From Lachnospiraceae bacterium (lineage in GTDB: Bacteria > Bacillota > Clostridia > Lachnospirales > Lachnospiraceae): a stretch of DNA of 33,990 nucleotides. Positions 16,145-23,774 of the stretch are shown here, one piece after another (the stretch's first letter is position 1; each line of letters starts with the position of its first letter). The position numbers were made by a program, and so were the translations under genes. Below the pieces are notes generated by a model. It did not search any database. It was not told the DNA's origin and worked only from the letters and a program-made list of their open reading frames with translations. The DNA lies in contig CAAFVW010000006.1 in NCBI GenBank assembly GCA_900766575.1, forward strand, positions 1 through 33,990, written 5' to 3'.

Positions 16145-17889
16145 TGCAGAAGACCAATAATAAAGAGACTATGAAGCGGGTATTGAAATACATTCGTAAA
16201 TACACTCCGGCCCTGATCCTTTCATTGCTGTTAGCAGGTCTGACGGTAGTACTGACCCTGTATATCCCGATCCTCACCGGTAATGCGGTGGATCTGATCA
16301 TCGGCAAAGGGCAGGTAGATATGCCGGGAATCTTTGCCATTATGAAAAAAATCGTGATTATCATGATCATTACGGCGGTAGGTCAGTGGGTGATGAACAC
16401 CTGCAACAACTATATTACTTACCATGTAATCCGTGATATTCGTACCGATGCTTTTGCAAAACTGGAAATTCTGCCTCTGAAATATCTGGACGCACATGCG
16501 TATGGAGATATTGTCAGCCGCGTGATTGCGGATGTTGATACTTTTGCGGATGGTCTGCTGATGGGATTTACACAGCTGTTTACCGGTGTGCTGACAATCC
16601 TGTGTACCCTTGGATTTATGCTGATCACGAATGTGCCGATCACGCTGGTAGTCGTATGTATCACTCCGGTATCCTTCCTGGTGGCAAAATTTATTGCGAC
16701 CAAGACTTACTCCATGTTCAAGGAGCAGTCGGAGACCAGAGGCGAACAGACTTCCCTCATCGAGGAAATGATTGACAATCAGAAGATCGTTAAGACCTTC
16801 TCCAGAGAGGAAGCGGTAAAGAGTCAGTTTGGAGAGATCAACGACAGACTGCAGAAATGTTCTCTGAAGGCTATTTTCTTCTCCTCCATTACCAATCCTG
16901 CGACTCGTTTCGTCAACAGCCTGGTATATGCCGGTGTCGGTGTGTTTGGTGCTCTGGTAGCCATCAAGGGCGGCATCAGCGTAGGACGGCTGTCCTGTTT
17001 CCTGAGCTATGCGAACCAGTATACCAAGCCTTTTAATGAAATTTCGGGTGTGGTAACAGAGCTGCAGAATGCATTTGTCTGTGCCGGACGTATTTTTGAA
17101 TTGATCGATGAGGAACCTCAGGTGCCCGACGCAGAGAATGCAAGGGTATTGACCGATGCACAGGGCAATGTAGATCTGGAAAATGTATACTTCCAGTATG
17201 TTCCGGACAAGAAACTGATTGAGAACTTCAATCTGAAAGTAAAACCCGGTCAGAGAGTAGCTATCGTAGGACCTACCGGCTGCGGTAAGACTACCGTGAT
17301 CAACCTGCTGATGCGTTTTTACGATGTGAATTCCGGTTCAATTAAGGTGGACGGCACCGACATCCGCGACATTACCAGAGGAAGCCTGCGTACCAGCTAT
17401 GGAATGGTATTGCAGGAGACCTGGCTGCGTTCCGGAACGATCCGTGACAACATCTGTATGGGAAAACCGGATGCTACGGAGGAAGAGATCATTGCAGCAG
17501 CCAGGGCCTCCCATGCACACAGCTTCATCAAGCGTCTGCCACAGGGCTATGACACTGTGATCACCGAGGACGGCGGCAGCCTGTCCCAGGGACAGAAACA
17601 GCTCCTGTGCATTACCAGAGTCATGCTGTGCCTGCCTCCCATGCTGATCCTTGATGAGGCAACGTCCTCCATCGATACCCGTACCGAGATCAAGATTCAG
17701 AATGCATTCGCCAGGATGATGGAAGGACGTACCAGCTTCATCGTAGCCCACAGACTTTCCACCATCCAGAGTGCCGATGTCATCCTCGTTATGAAAGACG
17801 GCAACATCATCGAGCAGGGCAACCACGAAACCCTCCTTGCCAAGGGAGGCTTCTATGCCAATCTCTATAATAGCCAATTTGCCGTGTAA
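16144..17889 (+). CDS. ABC exporter subunit with canonical ATP site
   Basis: Second half of the heterodimeric exporter, 581 aa: six membrane spans (about 15-320) and an ATPase domain. It has Walker A GPTGCGKTT, signature LSQGQKQLL, Walker B LILDEATSSID with the catalytic Glu, and switch His in VAHRLSTI. The signature has Gln in place of the usual first Gly (LSQGQ), also common in this subgroup. Start and upstream stop overlap (TAATG), and GAGAGGAGG lies upstream. Its own stop codon lies inside the left arm of the 16-bp inverted repeat that bounds a compound palindrome, so the last residue and stop may be supplied by that element. Confidence 0.92.
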   Translation: MQKTNNKETMKRVLKYIRKYTPALILSLLLAGLTVVLTLYIPILTGNAVDLIIGKGQVDMPGIFAIMKKIVIIMIITAVGQWVMNTCNNYITYHVIRDIRTDAFAKLEILPLKYLDAHAYGDIVSRVIADVDTFADGLLMGFTQLFTGVLTILCTLGFMLITNVPITLVVVCITPVSFLVAKFIATKTYSMFKEQSETRGEQTSLIEEMIDNQKIVKTFSREEAVKSQFGEINDRLQKCSLKAIFFSSITNPATRFVNSLVYAGVGVFGALVAIKGGISVGRLSCFLSYANQYTKPFNEISGVVTELQNAFVCAGRIFELIDEEPQVPDAENARVLTDAQGNVDLENVYFQYVPDKKLIENFNLKVKPGQRVAIVGPTGCGKTTVINLLMRFYDVNSGSIKVDGTDIRDITRGSLRTSYGMVLQETWLRSGTIRDNICMGKPDATEEEIIAAARASHAHSFIKRLPQGYDTVITEDGGSLSQGQKQLLCITRVMLCLPPMLILDEATSSIDTRTEIKIQNAFARMMEGRTSFIVAHRLSTIQSADVILVMKDGNIIEQGNHETLLAKGGFYANLYNSQFAV

Positions 17890-18032
17890 CGAGCCATGCC
17901 AAGACAAGGAAAGAACCGATTTGGAAGCTAGCTTCCGAAATCGGTTCTTTTTTTGGATTGATACGGCGACAGCCGTCAACCATACGGATTCCCTATAGGG
18001 AATCCGTATGGTTGGAGCATGGCTCGTTACAC
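17884..18032. repeat. Compound palindromic element in convergent intergenic region
   Basis: Perfect 16-bp inverted repeats GTGTAACGAGCCATGC (17884-17899) and GCATGGCTCGTTACAC (18017-18032) enclose three hairpins. These are a terminator (17911-17954), a small hairpin ACGGC-GACA-GCCGT (17963-17976), and, directly next to it, a perfect 38-bp palindrome (17977-18014, centre CCCTATAGGG). It lies between the ends of two convergent operons. No target-site duplication is visible. It could be a small mobile palindromic repeat or a local two-way transcription stop. Confidence 0.8.
17911..17954 (+). terminator. Intrinsic terminator after ABC exporter operon
   Basis: AAGAACCGATTT (17911-17922) pairs with AAATCGGTTCTT (17938-17949), enclosing the inner palindrome GGAAGCTAGCTTCC, and is followed by seven T (17948-17954). 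It stops plus-strand transcription inside the larger palindromic element. Confidence 0.9.
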
Positions 18033-18049
18033 ATCAGTAGTTCCTTACA

Positions 18050-18991
18050 TTAATACCCCTTCTTAAAATCTACAATACCGCATAATCTATCCCCTTCCAG
18101 GAATCTTCCGGCATTTTCGTAGATACCATCGAAAACTCTCTGCTGATACCAGTCGGAATACAGCGCATTATGCGGAGTGATAATCACCCTGGGATCGTCC
18201 CACAAGGGACTCTCTGCAGGCAGAGGTTCCGTTTCAAAAACATCCAGAGCCACCCCACGGAAATAGTCTTCCGCTAACAGTTTACACAGCTCCTTTTCAT
18301 CGATCACAGAGCCGCGGGAAATATTGATCAAAGTAGCTCCTCTGGGAATCTGTCTCAGGGTTTTGGCATTCAGCAGGTGAAATGTCTCACTGGTTGCAGG
18401 AAGAGCGGAAATTACCACATCGGCAGATGCAAGGGCCGTGCTTAATTCTGACATCGGCAGCACGCGGTCGAATTCCGGAACTGCATGACCGGATGTGTTC
18501 AGTCCGATCAATGTGGCATTCCAGGGGTGAAGTCTCGCAGCGGCTTCTCTGGCAATCAGCCCGGTTCCCAGAAAACAGATATTTTTACCGGTGATCTCCA
18601 AGATGTCAGGATTGGATTTCCACACCTTCTGGCACTGTTGTTCGTAAAAAAAGCGGCTGTTTTTAAAAATCTCCAGAATATAGCAAATGATCAATTCACC
18701 GATGGGAACGGAAGGACCGCTGACATTGTTGGTGATGACGATATCAGGATCCTGTCGAAGAAATTCCGGCACATGTCCGACCCCTTTGCTGACCAGGTGG
18801 ATCCACTTCAAATGCTGATCTGTGTAATCCAGACGGGAAAAAGGATTGAAACAGACCAGAAAATCATAACCTGCGAGAGAGGTGCCTTCCGGCAGAGAAT
18901 CCTCCGGAAGATACGTGATCTCTATACCAAGGTCGGCAAGCTTTTTCATTTGTTCATCGCTGTAGCGAAAGGTAAAAAGTCCACGTGCCAT
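18050..18991 (-). CDS. D-2-hydroxyacid dehydrogenase family protein
   Basis: NAD(P)-dependent dehydrogenase expected to reduce a 2-keto acid to a D-2-hydroxy acid, or the reverse, 313 aa. The coenzyme-binding turn is GTGLIAREAAARL (about residue 141 on). The catalytic triad is present as Arg226 in NISRGSV, Glu255 in DVFETEPLP and His274 in TPHNALYSD. It begins directly after the aminotransferase stop with no gap. The two-gene unit could turn an amino acid into a keto acid and then a hydroxy acid, which would recycle NADH. The glycine motif GTGLIA is shorter in glycines than the usual GxGxxG, a variation seen in divergent members. Substrate not predictable. Confidence 0.88.
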   Translation of the reverse strand: MARGLFTFRYSDEQMKKLADLGIEITYLPEDSLPEGTSLAGYDFLVCFNPFSRLDYTDQHLKWIHLVSKGVGHVPEFLRQDPDIVITNNVSGPSVPIGELIICYILEIFKNSRFFYEQQCQKVWKSNPDILEITGKNICFLGTGLIAREAAARLHPWNATLIGLNTSGHAVPEFDRVLPMSELSTALASADVVISALPATSETFHLLNAKTLRQIPRGATLINISRGSVIDEKELCKLLAEDYFRGVALDVFETEPLPAESPLWDDPRVIITPHNALYSDWYQQRVFDGIYENAGRFLEGDRLCGIVDFKKGY

Positions 18992-20161
18992 TTAGAATCC
19001 TCTCTTTTCCAGATATTTTTTAATTCTGCTGCATCCTTCTGCGATGTTTTCATCAGAATTGGCAAAGCACATCCGGATATAACCCTGTCCCTGGGAACCG
19101 AAGGCAGTGCCGGGCACTGTGAGAACGTGTGCCTCTTCCAATAATTCTCTGCACAATTCAAAAGAATCCATATGATATGCCTTGACGTTGATAAACACGC
19201 AGAAAGAACCCTCTGTCTTGAATACTTTGAAGCCCGGAACTTCGGACAACATGGATACCATCAGGTCGCGGCGTCTTGCATATTGCCCGGACATATATTT
19301 TACACTGTCCTGACTGCCGCTCAGTGCTTCGGCGGCACCTGCCATAACGAAACCGGGCAGACAGGAGATAAGAGCCTGCTGCATTTTTACCATTTTGGTC
19401 ATAATTTCCAGATTGCTGCTGACAACATAGCCGACACGCCAGCCTGTCATGGCATAAGTTTTGGAAAGACTGTTGACAACCAGAGTGTGGTTCTCCATAC
19501 CGGGAGCCTGCGCGATGCTGTAATGCTTTCTTTCGTCAAAGAGAATATTCTCATAGACTTCATCGGATACCACAATGAGGTTGTGGCGCAGAATGACTTC
19601 TGCCAGTGCAGCACCGGCTTCGGGAGTGAGTACTGCACCCACGGGGTTGCTGGGGTAGTTCAACAGGACAACTTTGGTCTTCGGAGTAATCACAGCCTCC
19701 AGATCCTCCGGCTGGAGACGGAAGCCATGTTCTTCCTTCAGGGGAACCCGTACCACTTTGGCACCTAATAGTTCTGCCTGTCCCTGATAACAGGTGTAAG
19801 CGGGATCGGGAATGATCACTTCATCACCGGGATTCAGAACAGTCATAAAAGAAAGAATAATGCCTTCTACGCCACCGGCAGAGGCCATGACATTCTGCTC
19901 GGTGAAGGGACGTCCGAACTGTTTCGTATATTTTTCAGCGACAGCCTTACGGAATGCAGGAAGACCGGCTTCCGGGGCATAACGGGTCTGATTGGCTTCG
20001 ATGGAGCGGATGGCAGCCTGTTTGATGTTTTCCGGAGTATCAAAATTGGGTTCTCCGTTACATAAGTTAATGATGTCCTGTTTGCCTGCGGCAAGATCGA
20101 ACATTCTGCGGATACCGGATACGGGATAGTTTTCTGCAAGTTGCGAAATAAATTGAGACAT
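18992..20161 (-). CDS. Class I/II PLP-dependent aminotransferase
   Basis: Aspartate-type fold I aminotransferase, 389 aa, transferring an amino group between an amino acid and a keto acid in the cytoplasm. Typical motifs are NLCNGEPNFDTPENI near the N-terminus, the substrate/PLP segment NYPSNPVGAVL, VSDEVYENILFD, and the PLP-binding Lys234 in NSLSKTYAMTGWRVGY. The C-terminal Arg motif is YIRMCFANS. AAAGGATG is found upstream of the ATG. The promoter and operator (20255-20294) tie it to the GntR-type regulator read in the opposite direction. Expression together with a 2-hydroxyacid dehydrogenase suggests amino-acid fermentation or disposal of an imported amino compound. Confidence 0.92.
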   Translation of the reverse strand: MSQFISQLAENYPVSGIRRMFDLAAGKQDIINLCNGEPNFDTPENIKQAAIRSIEANQTRYAPEAGLPAFRKAVAEKYTKQFGRPFTEQNVMASAGGVEGIILSFMTVLNPGDEVIIPDPAYTCYQGQAELLGAKVVRVPLKEEHGFRLQPEDLEAVITPKTKVVLLNYPSNPVGAVLTPEAGAALAEVILRHNLIVVSDEVYENILFDERKHYSIAQAPGMENHTLVVNSLSKTYAMTGWRVGYVVSSNLEIMTKMVKMQQALISCLPGFVMAGAAEALSGSQDSVKYMSGQYARRRDLMVSMLSEVPGFKVFKTEGSFCVFINVKAYHMDSFELCRELLEEAHVLTVPGTAFGSQGQGYIRMCFANSDENIAEGCSRIKKYLEKRGF

Positions 20162-20254
20162 AGCACTTCATCCTTTCTATTGTGTGATCAGGTGGCTGCC
20201 GGTAAAGGACTCCTGGCAACGTTCTTTTATTTAGAAAAATAATATACACAAGTA

Positions 20255-20283
20255 ATTATAAAAATCAAGAAAAAACTTGTAAT
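20255..20283 (-). promoter_or_regulatory. Minus-strand promoter of aminotransferase operon
   Basis: Read on the minus strand, ATTACA (20283-20278) is followed after 17 bases by TATAAT (20260-20255). The -35 box lies inside the operator at 20277-20294, so a bound regulator would block RNA polymerase here. Confidence 0.55.
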
Positions 20284-20294
20284 ACAACTTACAA
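20277..20294. promoter_or_regulatory. GntR/FCD operator copy 1
   Basis: TTGTAATACAACTTACAA. The first eleven bases, TTGTAATACAA, fit the FadR-subfamily consensus TNGTNNNACNA, and the whole forms TTGTAA-N6-TTACAA. It overlaps the -35 of the aminotransferase promoter. A weaker related site, TTGTTCAAAATGTACAA, lies at 20368-20384 in the same divergent intergenic region. Nothing else was seen in that AT-rich stretch besides the promoters and operators listed. Confidence 0.8.
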
Positions 20295-20399
20295 ATTTTC
20301 AAAAAAATCAAAAATAGAAAATAATATGCAATATGACAACTCATTTTGTGCACTATTTCAGTCCGAATTGTTCAAAATGTACAAAATCACGCACTCAAC

Positions 20400-20417
20400 T
20401 TGTAATACAACTTACAA
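20400..20417. promoter_or_regulatory. GntR/FCD operator copy 2
   Basis: Identical 18-bp sequence TTGTAATACAACTTACAA, ending 15 bases before the -35 box of the regulator gene. This implies autoregulation. Identity of all 18 bases with copy 1, in the same orientation, is far beyond chance even in AT-rich DNA. Confidence 0.8.
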
Positions 20418-20432
20418 ATTTACTAAAAGTGA

Positions 20433-20460
20433 TTGACAAAATTCGAAAATGGTTTATTAT
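20433..20460 (+). promoter_or_regulatory. Promoter of GntR-type regulator gene
   Basis: TTGACA (20433-20438) and TATTAT (20455-20460) are spaced by 16 bases; an alternative -10, TTATAT (20457-20462), gives 18. Because the promoter covers the ATG at 20449, translation must begin further downstream. Confidence 0.65.
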
Positions 20461-20532
20461 ATAGTTACAAGCAAGCAAGAGACGCAAACGATGATTTCGC
20501 AGCTTGAATATAAGTTAAAATGGGAATCGTGT

Positions 20533-21264
20533 ATGGGGACGGACGGATTCGAATATCTTAAAAAGCAGGACATTAAGGAGCAGGTTTTCCAACAGCTGCT
20601 GGCCAAGATTCAAAGCGGTGAATGGAAGCCGGGAGAAAAGCTCCCCTCAGAGAATGAGCTGACCAGGGCAATGGGAGTCAGCCGGATCACTGTGAGAGAG
20701 GCCATTCAGAAGCTTGTGGCAATCAATCTCGTGGAAACACATCAGGGCAAAGGCTCTTTTGTGAAAAACGTGAATTCCAACAGCTATTTGAAGTCGATGA
20801 CTCCGATGCTCATGATGGACAACGATGATGTGAAGTCCGTATTGGAATACCGTAAGATCATGGAGATCGGTATTATTGATGCCGTGATCGAGAGAGCTAC
20901 CGATACCGACATCAAGGTATTGGAACGGCTGACGGCCAAGATGAAACAGCACTGTGACCATTGGAATATCAATAAGTACAAACAGTACGATATCGAGTTC
21001 CATATGAAGATGTACGAGATTACACAGAACCCGTTTATCATTAAAATCAGTAACATTACAAAAGATATTTTGAACTCTGCACTTTCTTTTACCGTAACGA
21101 AGAAGGGAGCAGAAGAAGGAGTGGATTTCCACACACAGATCATCGAGTGCATTAAAGCTCGGGATGCCAGAAAACTTCGGAGAATCACAAGAGAGTCTCT
21201 GGAAGCCATTGAGGTGGAAACCTTTGGAGAAAATTCCGCAAAGACTGATTCCGCGGAAGAATAA
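20533..21264 (+). CDS. GntR-family transcriptional regulator, FCD (FadR-like) subgroup
   Basis: Ligand-responsive DNA-binding protein, about 244 aa. The N-terminal winged helix-turn-helix is clear (KIQSGEWKPGEKLPSENEL, then MGVSRITVREAIQKLV). The C-terminal all-helical domain carries the FCD-type Asp and His ligands (YDIEFHMKMYE and DFHTQIIECIKARD). I place the start at the ATG at 20533, which has GGGAA seven bases upstream. ATGs at 20449 and 20491 are in frame, but the first lies in the promoter and the second lacks a ribosome site. The operator matches the FadR-group consensus and occurs before its own gene, the aminotransferase operon and the ECF operon, so it very likely controls all three. 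FCD proteins usually sense small carboxylates or sugar acids; the effector here is unknown. Confidence 0.88.
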   Translation: MGTDGFEYLKKQDIKEQVFQQLLAKIQSGEWKPGEKLPSENELTRAMGVSRITVREAIQKLVAINLVETHQGKGSFVKNVNSNSYLKSMTPMLMMDNDDVKSVLEYRKIMEIGIIDAVIERATDTDIKVLERLTAKMKQHCDHWNINKYKQYDIEFHMKMYEITQNPFIIKISNITKDILNSALSFTVTKKGAEEGVDFHTQIIECIKARDARKLRRITRESLEAIEVETFGENSAKTDSAEE

Positions 21265-21272
21265 GCTCGAAC

Positions 21273-21305
21273 TAAAATATCATGCTGGCGCCGCATGATA
21301 TTTTA
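21273..21305 (+). terminator. Hairpin terminator/attenuator after regulator gene
   Basis: TAAAATATCATGC (21273-21285) pairs with GCATGATATTTTA (21293-21305) around the loop TGGCGCC, thirteen pairs with an AT-rich base and TTTT in the second arm. It probably separates the regulator transcript from the ECF operon, perhaps incompletely. Confidence 0.6.
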
Positions 21306-21313
21306 AATATTTA

Positions 21314-21339
21314 CAACTTGTAATACAACTTACGAGTTG
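21314..21339. promoter_or_regulatory. GntR/FCD operator copy 3, before ECF operon
   Basis: The core TTGTAATACAACTTACGA (21318-21335) differs from copies 1 and 2 at one base. It is centred in a 26-bp near-perfect palindrome whose ten-base arms are CAACTTGTAA and TTACGAGTTG, and an extra TTACAA half-site touches it on the left (21311-21316). No clean promoter is readable; TTGTAA with TAAAGA (21341-21346) at 17 bases is the best candidate and would be covered by the regulator. Confidence 0.8.
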
Positions 21340-21374
21340 ATAAAGAATTTAAACAAACGTGGAGGGCAAAAAGT

Positions 21375-22007
21375 ATGGCAAAAGAAACGAAAAAGAAAAT
21401 GAGTTTTGTAGAAAGCTTAAAAGCTCAGTTTTCAACAAAATCACTGGTATTGATTCCTATCGCTGTAGGTATTAACTTAATCGGCGGTACACTGTGTTCT
21501 ACCTTGAAGTTACCTTTGTTCCTGGATATGATCGGTACGATCGTTATCGCATGTCTGTCCGGTCCCTGGGTATCCGCTCTGTGTGGACTGTTGACCAACA
21601 TCTTCTTAGCACTGGTAGCTAACCCGGTATACTTACCTTACTCAGTTGTAAGTATTCTTTGTGGTCTGGTAACAGGTTACATGGTTAAGGCCGGTCTGTT
21701 CAAGAAAATCTGGGGCGTTGTGCTGACATGGTTAGCATGCTCCCTGACCAATACAATCAGCGCTTCCCTGATCACCATTTTCGTATATGGCGGTGCTACC
21801 GGTGTAACTGGAACTTCTGTGGTAACAGCAACTCTGATTGCAGCAACCAAGGACATTATTGTATCTGTATTCTCTTCTTCCATGTTGGAGAACCTGATCG
21901 ACAAGGCTATTGCATTTGCAATCGCATATGTCATTGTTAAGAAGATTCCCAGAAGATTTTTAAGTCAGTATGCATCTGATGCAACAGATGACGATGATGA
22001 GGATTGA
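21375..22007 (+). CDS. ECF transporter substrate-binding S component
   Basis: Integral membrane protein, 210 aa with about six spans, that should bind the imported compound. Hydrophobic spans begin at about residues 25, 55, 80, 110, 150 and 175. The pattern LPLFLDMIGTIVIACLSGPWVSALCGLLTN is typical of S components, and it ends in an acidic tail of six Asp/Glu. GGAGGGC precedes the ATG. It is the first gene of an S-T-A-A' set, i.e. a dedicated transporter rather than one sharing a central module. S components bind vitamins, metals or nucleoside-like compounds; the neighbouring nucleoside hydrolase and sugar kinases make a nucleoside or ribosyl compound the best guess. I cannot match it to a characterised S family by eye. 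Confidence 0.85.
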   Translation: MAKETKKKMSFVESLKAQFSTKSLVLIPIAVGINLIGGTLCSTLKLPLFLDMIGTIVIACLSGPWVSALCGLLTNIFLALVANPVYLPYSVVSILCGLVTGYMVKAGLFKKIWGVVLTWLACSLTNTISASLITIFVYGGATGVTGTSVVTATLIAATKDIIVSVFSSSMLENLIDKAIAFAIAYVIVKKIPRRFLSQYASDATDDDDED

Positions 22008-22041
22008 TTCTGATTCTAAAAAATAATTTGATCTTACAAGC

Positions 22042-22093
22042 AGGGTATCCAATTTCTTTCATAATTTGATGGAATAAATGTGGGTACCCTCTT
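22042..22093 (+). other. Intergenic hairpin between S and T genes
   Basis: AGGGTATCC (22042-22050) pairs with GGGTACCCT (22082-22090), nine pairs with one G-U, around a 31-nt AT-rich loop, followed by CTTTG. It may be a weak terminator or an mRNA-processing/stability site that favours S over the other subunits. Confidence 0.45.
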
Positions 22094-22114
22094 TGTCTAA
22101 ACGGAGGTTTGTAA

Positions 22115-22906
22115 ATGGCTAAAGTAACAAATAACTTTGTCCCGAAGAATACAGCTATCGAGGCGTTGAATCCCATGACGAAGATTCTGGCTATATTCTC
22201 CCTGGGTCTGGGAACTCTGATTTTCCCTAATTCATGGCTGGGTATTGTGATCATCATCGGCTTGTTTTTCGTGGCAGCAATGGCAAAAATGTTGGTTCCC
22301 TTTACAAAAATGATATTTGGTTTTGGAATTCCCATTACGGTTATGCTGATGTTCATTCAGGGCTGCTACAGTCCTAAGAACGAAACCGTAATCTTTGATC
22401 TGGGATTTGCAAAATTCTGTGAGGAGGGTGCGTTATATGCACTGAAAATTGTCACCACCCTGCTGGTATTCCTGGGAACCTTCTATATTATGAACAAGAC
22501 CACCTATACCGGTAAGCTGGTAGCTGCACTGACAGCATCCGGATTGAATCCCAAAGCCGGTTATCTGGTTCTGGCCAGTCTGAATGTAGTTCCTCAGATG
22601 CAGAGAAGAATGAGTGTTATTCAGGAAGCCCAGAGCGCCAGAGGCGTAGAGACCGGTGGAACTCTTTCCGCAAGAATCAAAGCGTTTATTCCTTTGCTTG
22701 GTCCTGTCGTTATGTCATCCCTGACAGATGCACAGGAGAGAGGTATGACACTTGAGACAAGAGGATTCGGAATTAAAGGCGTGAAGCAGACGACATATGT
22801 GGAAGTGACCAAATCCCAGGCGGATAAAGTGTTGAAGATTTTATTGATTGCTTTCTTTGTAATTGTTCTGATCCTTACAATTCTGATGAAGCTTAATATT
22901 ATTTAA
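22115..22906 (+). CDS. ecfT: ECF transporter transmembrane T component
   Basis: Scaffold protein that couples the two ATPases to the S component, 263 aa, with about five spans in the first 130 residues and at the end. The coupling region has the two Ala-Arg-Gly-type motifs, EAQSARGVETGG and ERGMTLETRGFG, which insert into the ATPase grooves. CGGAGG lies ten bases before the ATG. It is followed after 13 bases by the first ATPase gene. Family call is firm. Confidence 0.92.
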   Translation: MAKVTNNFVPKNTAIEALNPMTKILAIFSLGLGTLIFPNSWLGIVIIIGLFFVAAMAKMLVPFTKMIFGFGIPITVMLMFIQGCYSPKNETVIFDLGFAKFCEEGALYALKIVTTLLVFLGTFYIMNKTTYTGKLVAALTASGLNPKAGYLVLASLNVVPQMQRRMSVIQEAQSARGVETGGTLSARIKAFIPLLGPVVMSSLTDAQERGMTLETRGFGIKGVKQTTYVEVTKSQADKVLKILLIAFFVIVLILTILMKLNII

Positions 22907-22919
22907 AGGCGGTGACGAG

Positions 22920-23774
22920 ATGGGTAGAGTAGTAGTAGATGTAAAAGATTTTAGCTTTAAATATCGCCAGACGAAACACAAAGCTCTGAAAAATGTAAGC
23001 TTTCAGGTAGAGGAAGGCAGCTTTTTCTGTATCATCGGAGCCAACGGTTCCGGTAAATCCACCCTGTGTAATGCTTTGGTAGGACTGATCCCTCATTATT
23101 TCGTAGGTAAGATGTCCGGAAGTGTTACCATTGATGGAAGTGTAGTGGAAGACAGCACTATCGCAGATCTGTCCACCAAGATCGGTCTTGTATTCCAGAA
23201 TCCGTTCAACCAGCTGTCCTATACAGCCGGTACGGTAGCAGAGGAATTGGCCTATGGCCTTGGTAACCGCGGCATTCCCAGAGAAGAAATGGTAAAAAAA
23301 GTGGATACGGTTGCAAAACTGATGAGAATCGACCATATCATTCATAAAAACCCATTGGAATTGTCCGGTGGACAGGTACAGAGAGTAGCATTTGGTTCTA
23401 CCTTCATTATGGAGCCTAAGATTCTGGTACTGGATGAATGTACGACACAGTTGGACCCTCTGGGCAGCGAGGAGATTTTTGATATTGTAAAAGACCTGAA
23501 CAAGAACGGAATCACTGTTATCATGGTAGATCATGAAATGGAGCGTGTCGCAAGATGTGCGGATCAGGTCATGGTACTGGATGCCGGAGAAGTGGTAGCG
23601 GTGGATGAACCGAAAAAGATATTCGGTAATCCCGACATCGTGGCACATCACATCGGTGTACCCGATTATGTTAAGATTTGTAATGCATTAAGAGAAAAAG
23701 GTTATACCAATCGCAAGATTGAGATTACGGAGGAACCTACGATTGAACTGGTAAAGGAGGCTTTGAAGGGATGA
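22920..23774 (+). CDS. ECF transporter ATPase (canonical subunit)
   Basis: CbiO/EcfA-type ATPase, 284 aa, one of two that power the importer. It contains Walker A GANGSGKST, Q-loop in VFQNPFNQLSY, signature ELSGGQVQRVAF, Walker B LVLDECTTQLDP and the switch His in MVDHEMERV. The signature and catalytic Glu are intact, unlike the signature of its partner. GGCGGTGA precedes the ATG, and its stop overlaps the start of the partner gene (ATGA), consistent with equal synthesis. Confidence 0.93.
   Translation: MGRVVVDVKDFSFKYRQTKHKALKNVSFQVEEGSFFCIIGANGSGKSTLCNALVGLIPHYFVGKMSGSVTIDGSVVEDSTIADLSTKIGLVFQNPFNQLSYTAGTVAEELAYGLGNRGIPREEMVKKVDTVAKLMRIDHIIHKNPLELSGGQVQRVAFGSTFIMEPKILVLDECTTQLDPLGSEEIFDIVKDLNKNGITVIMVDHEMERVARCADQVMVLDAGEVVAVDEPKKIFGNPDIVAHHIGVPDYVKICNALREKGYTNRKIEITEEPTIELVKEALKG

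Noticed and set aside
18382..19768. Plus-strand ORFs of 70-219 aa opposite the dehydrogenase and aminotransferase genes
   Set aside because: They mirror the codon pattern of the minus-strand genes, which carry complete catalytic motifs; no independent start signals or domains were seen.
20449..20532. Longer GntR protein starting at 20449
   Set aside because: This ATG lies between the -35 and -10 boxes of the likely promoter and has no ribosome site.
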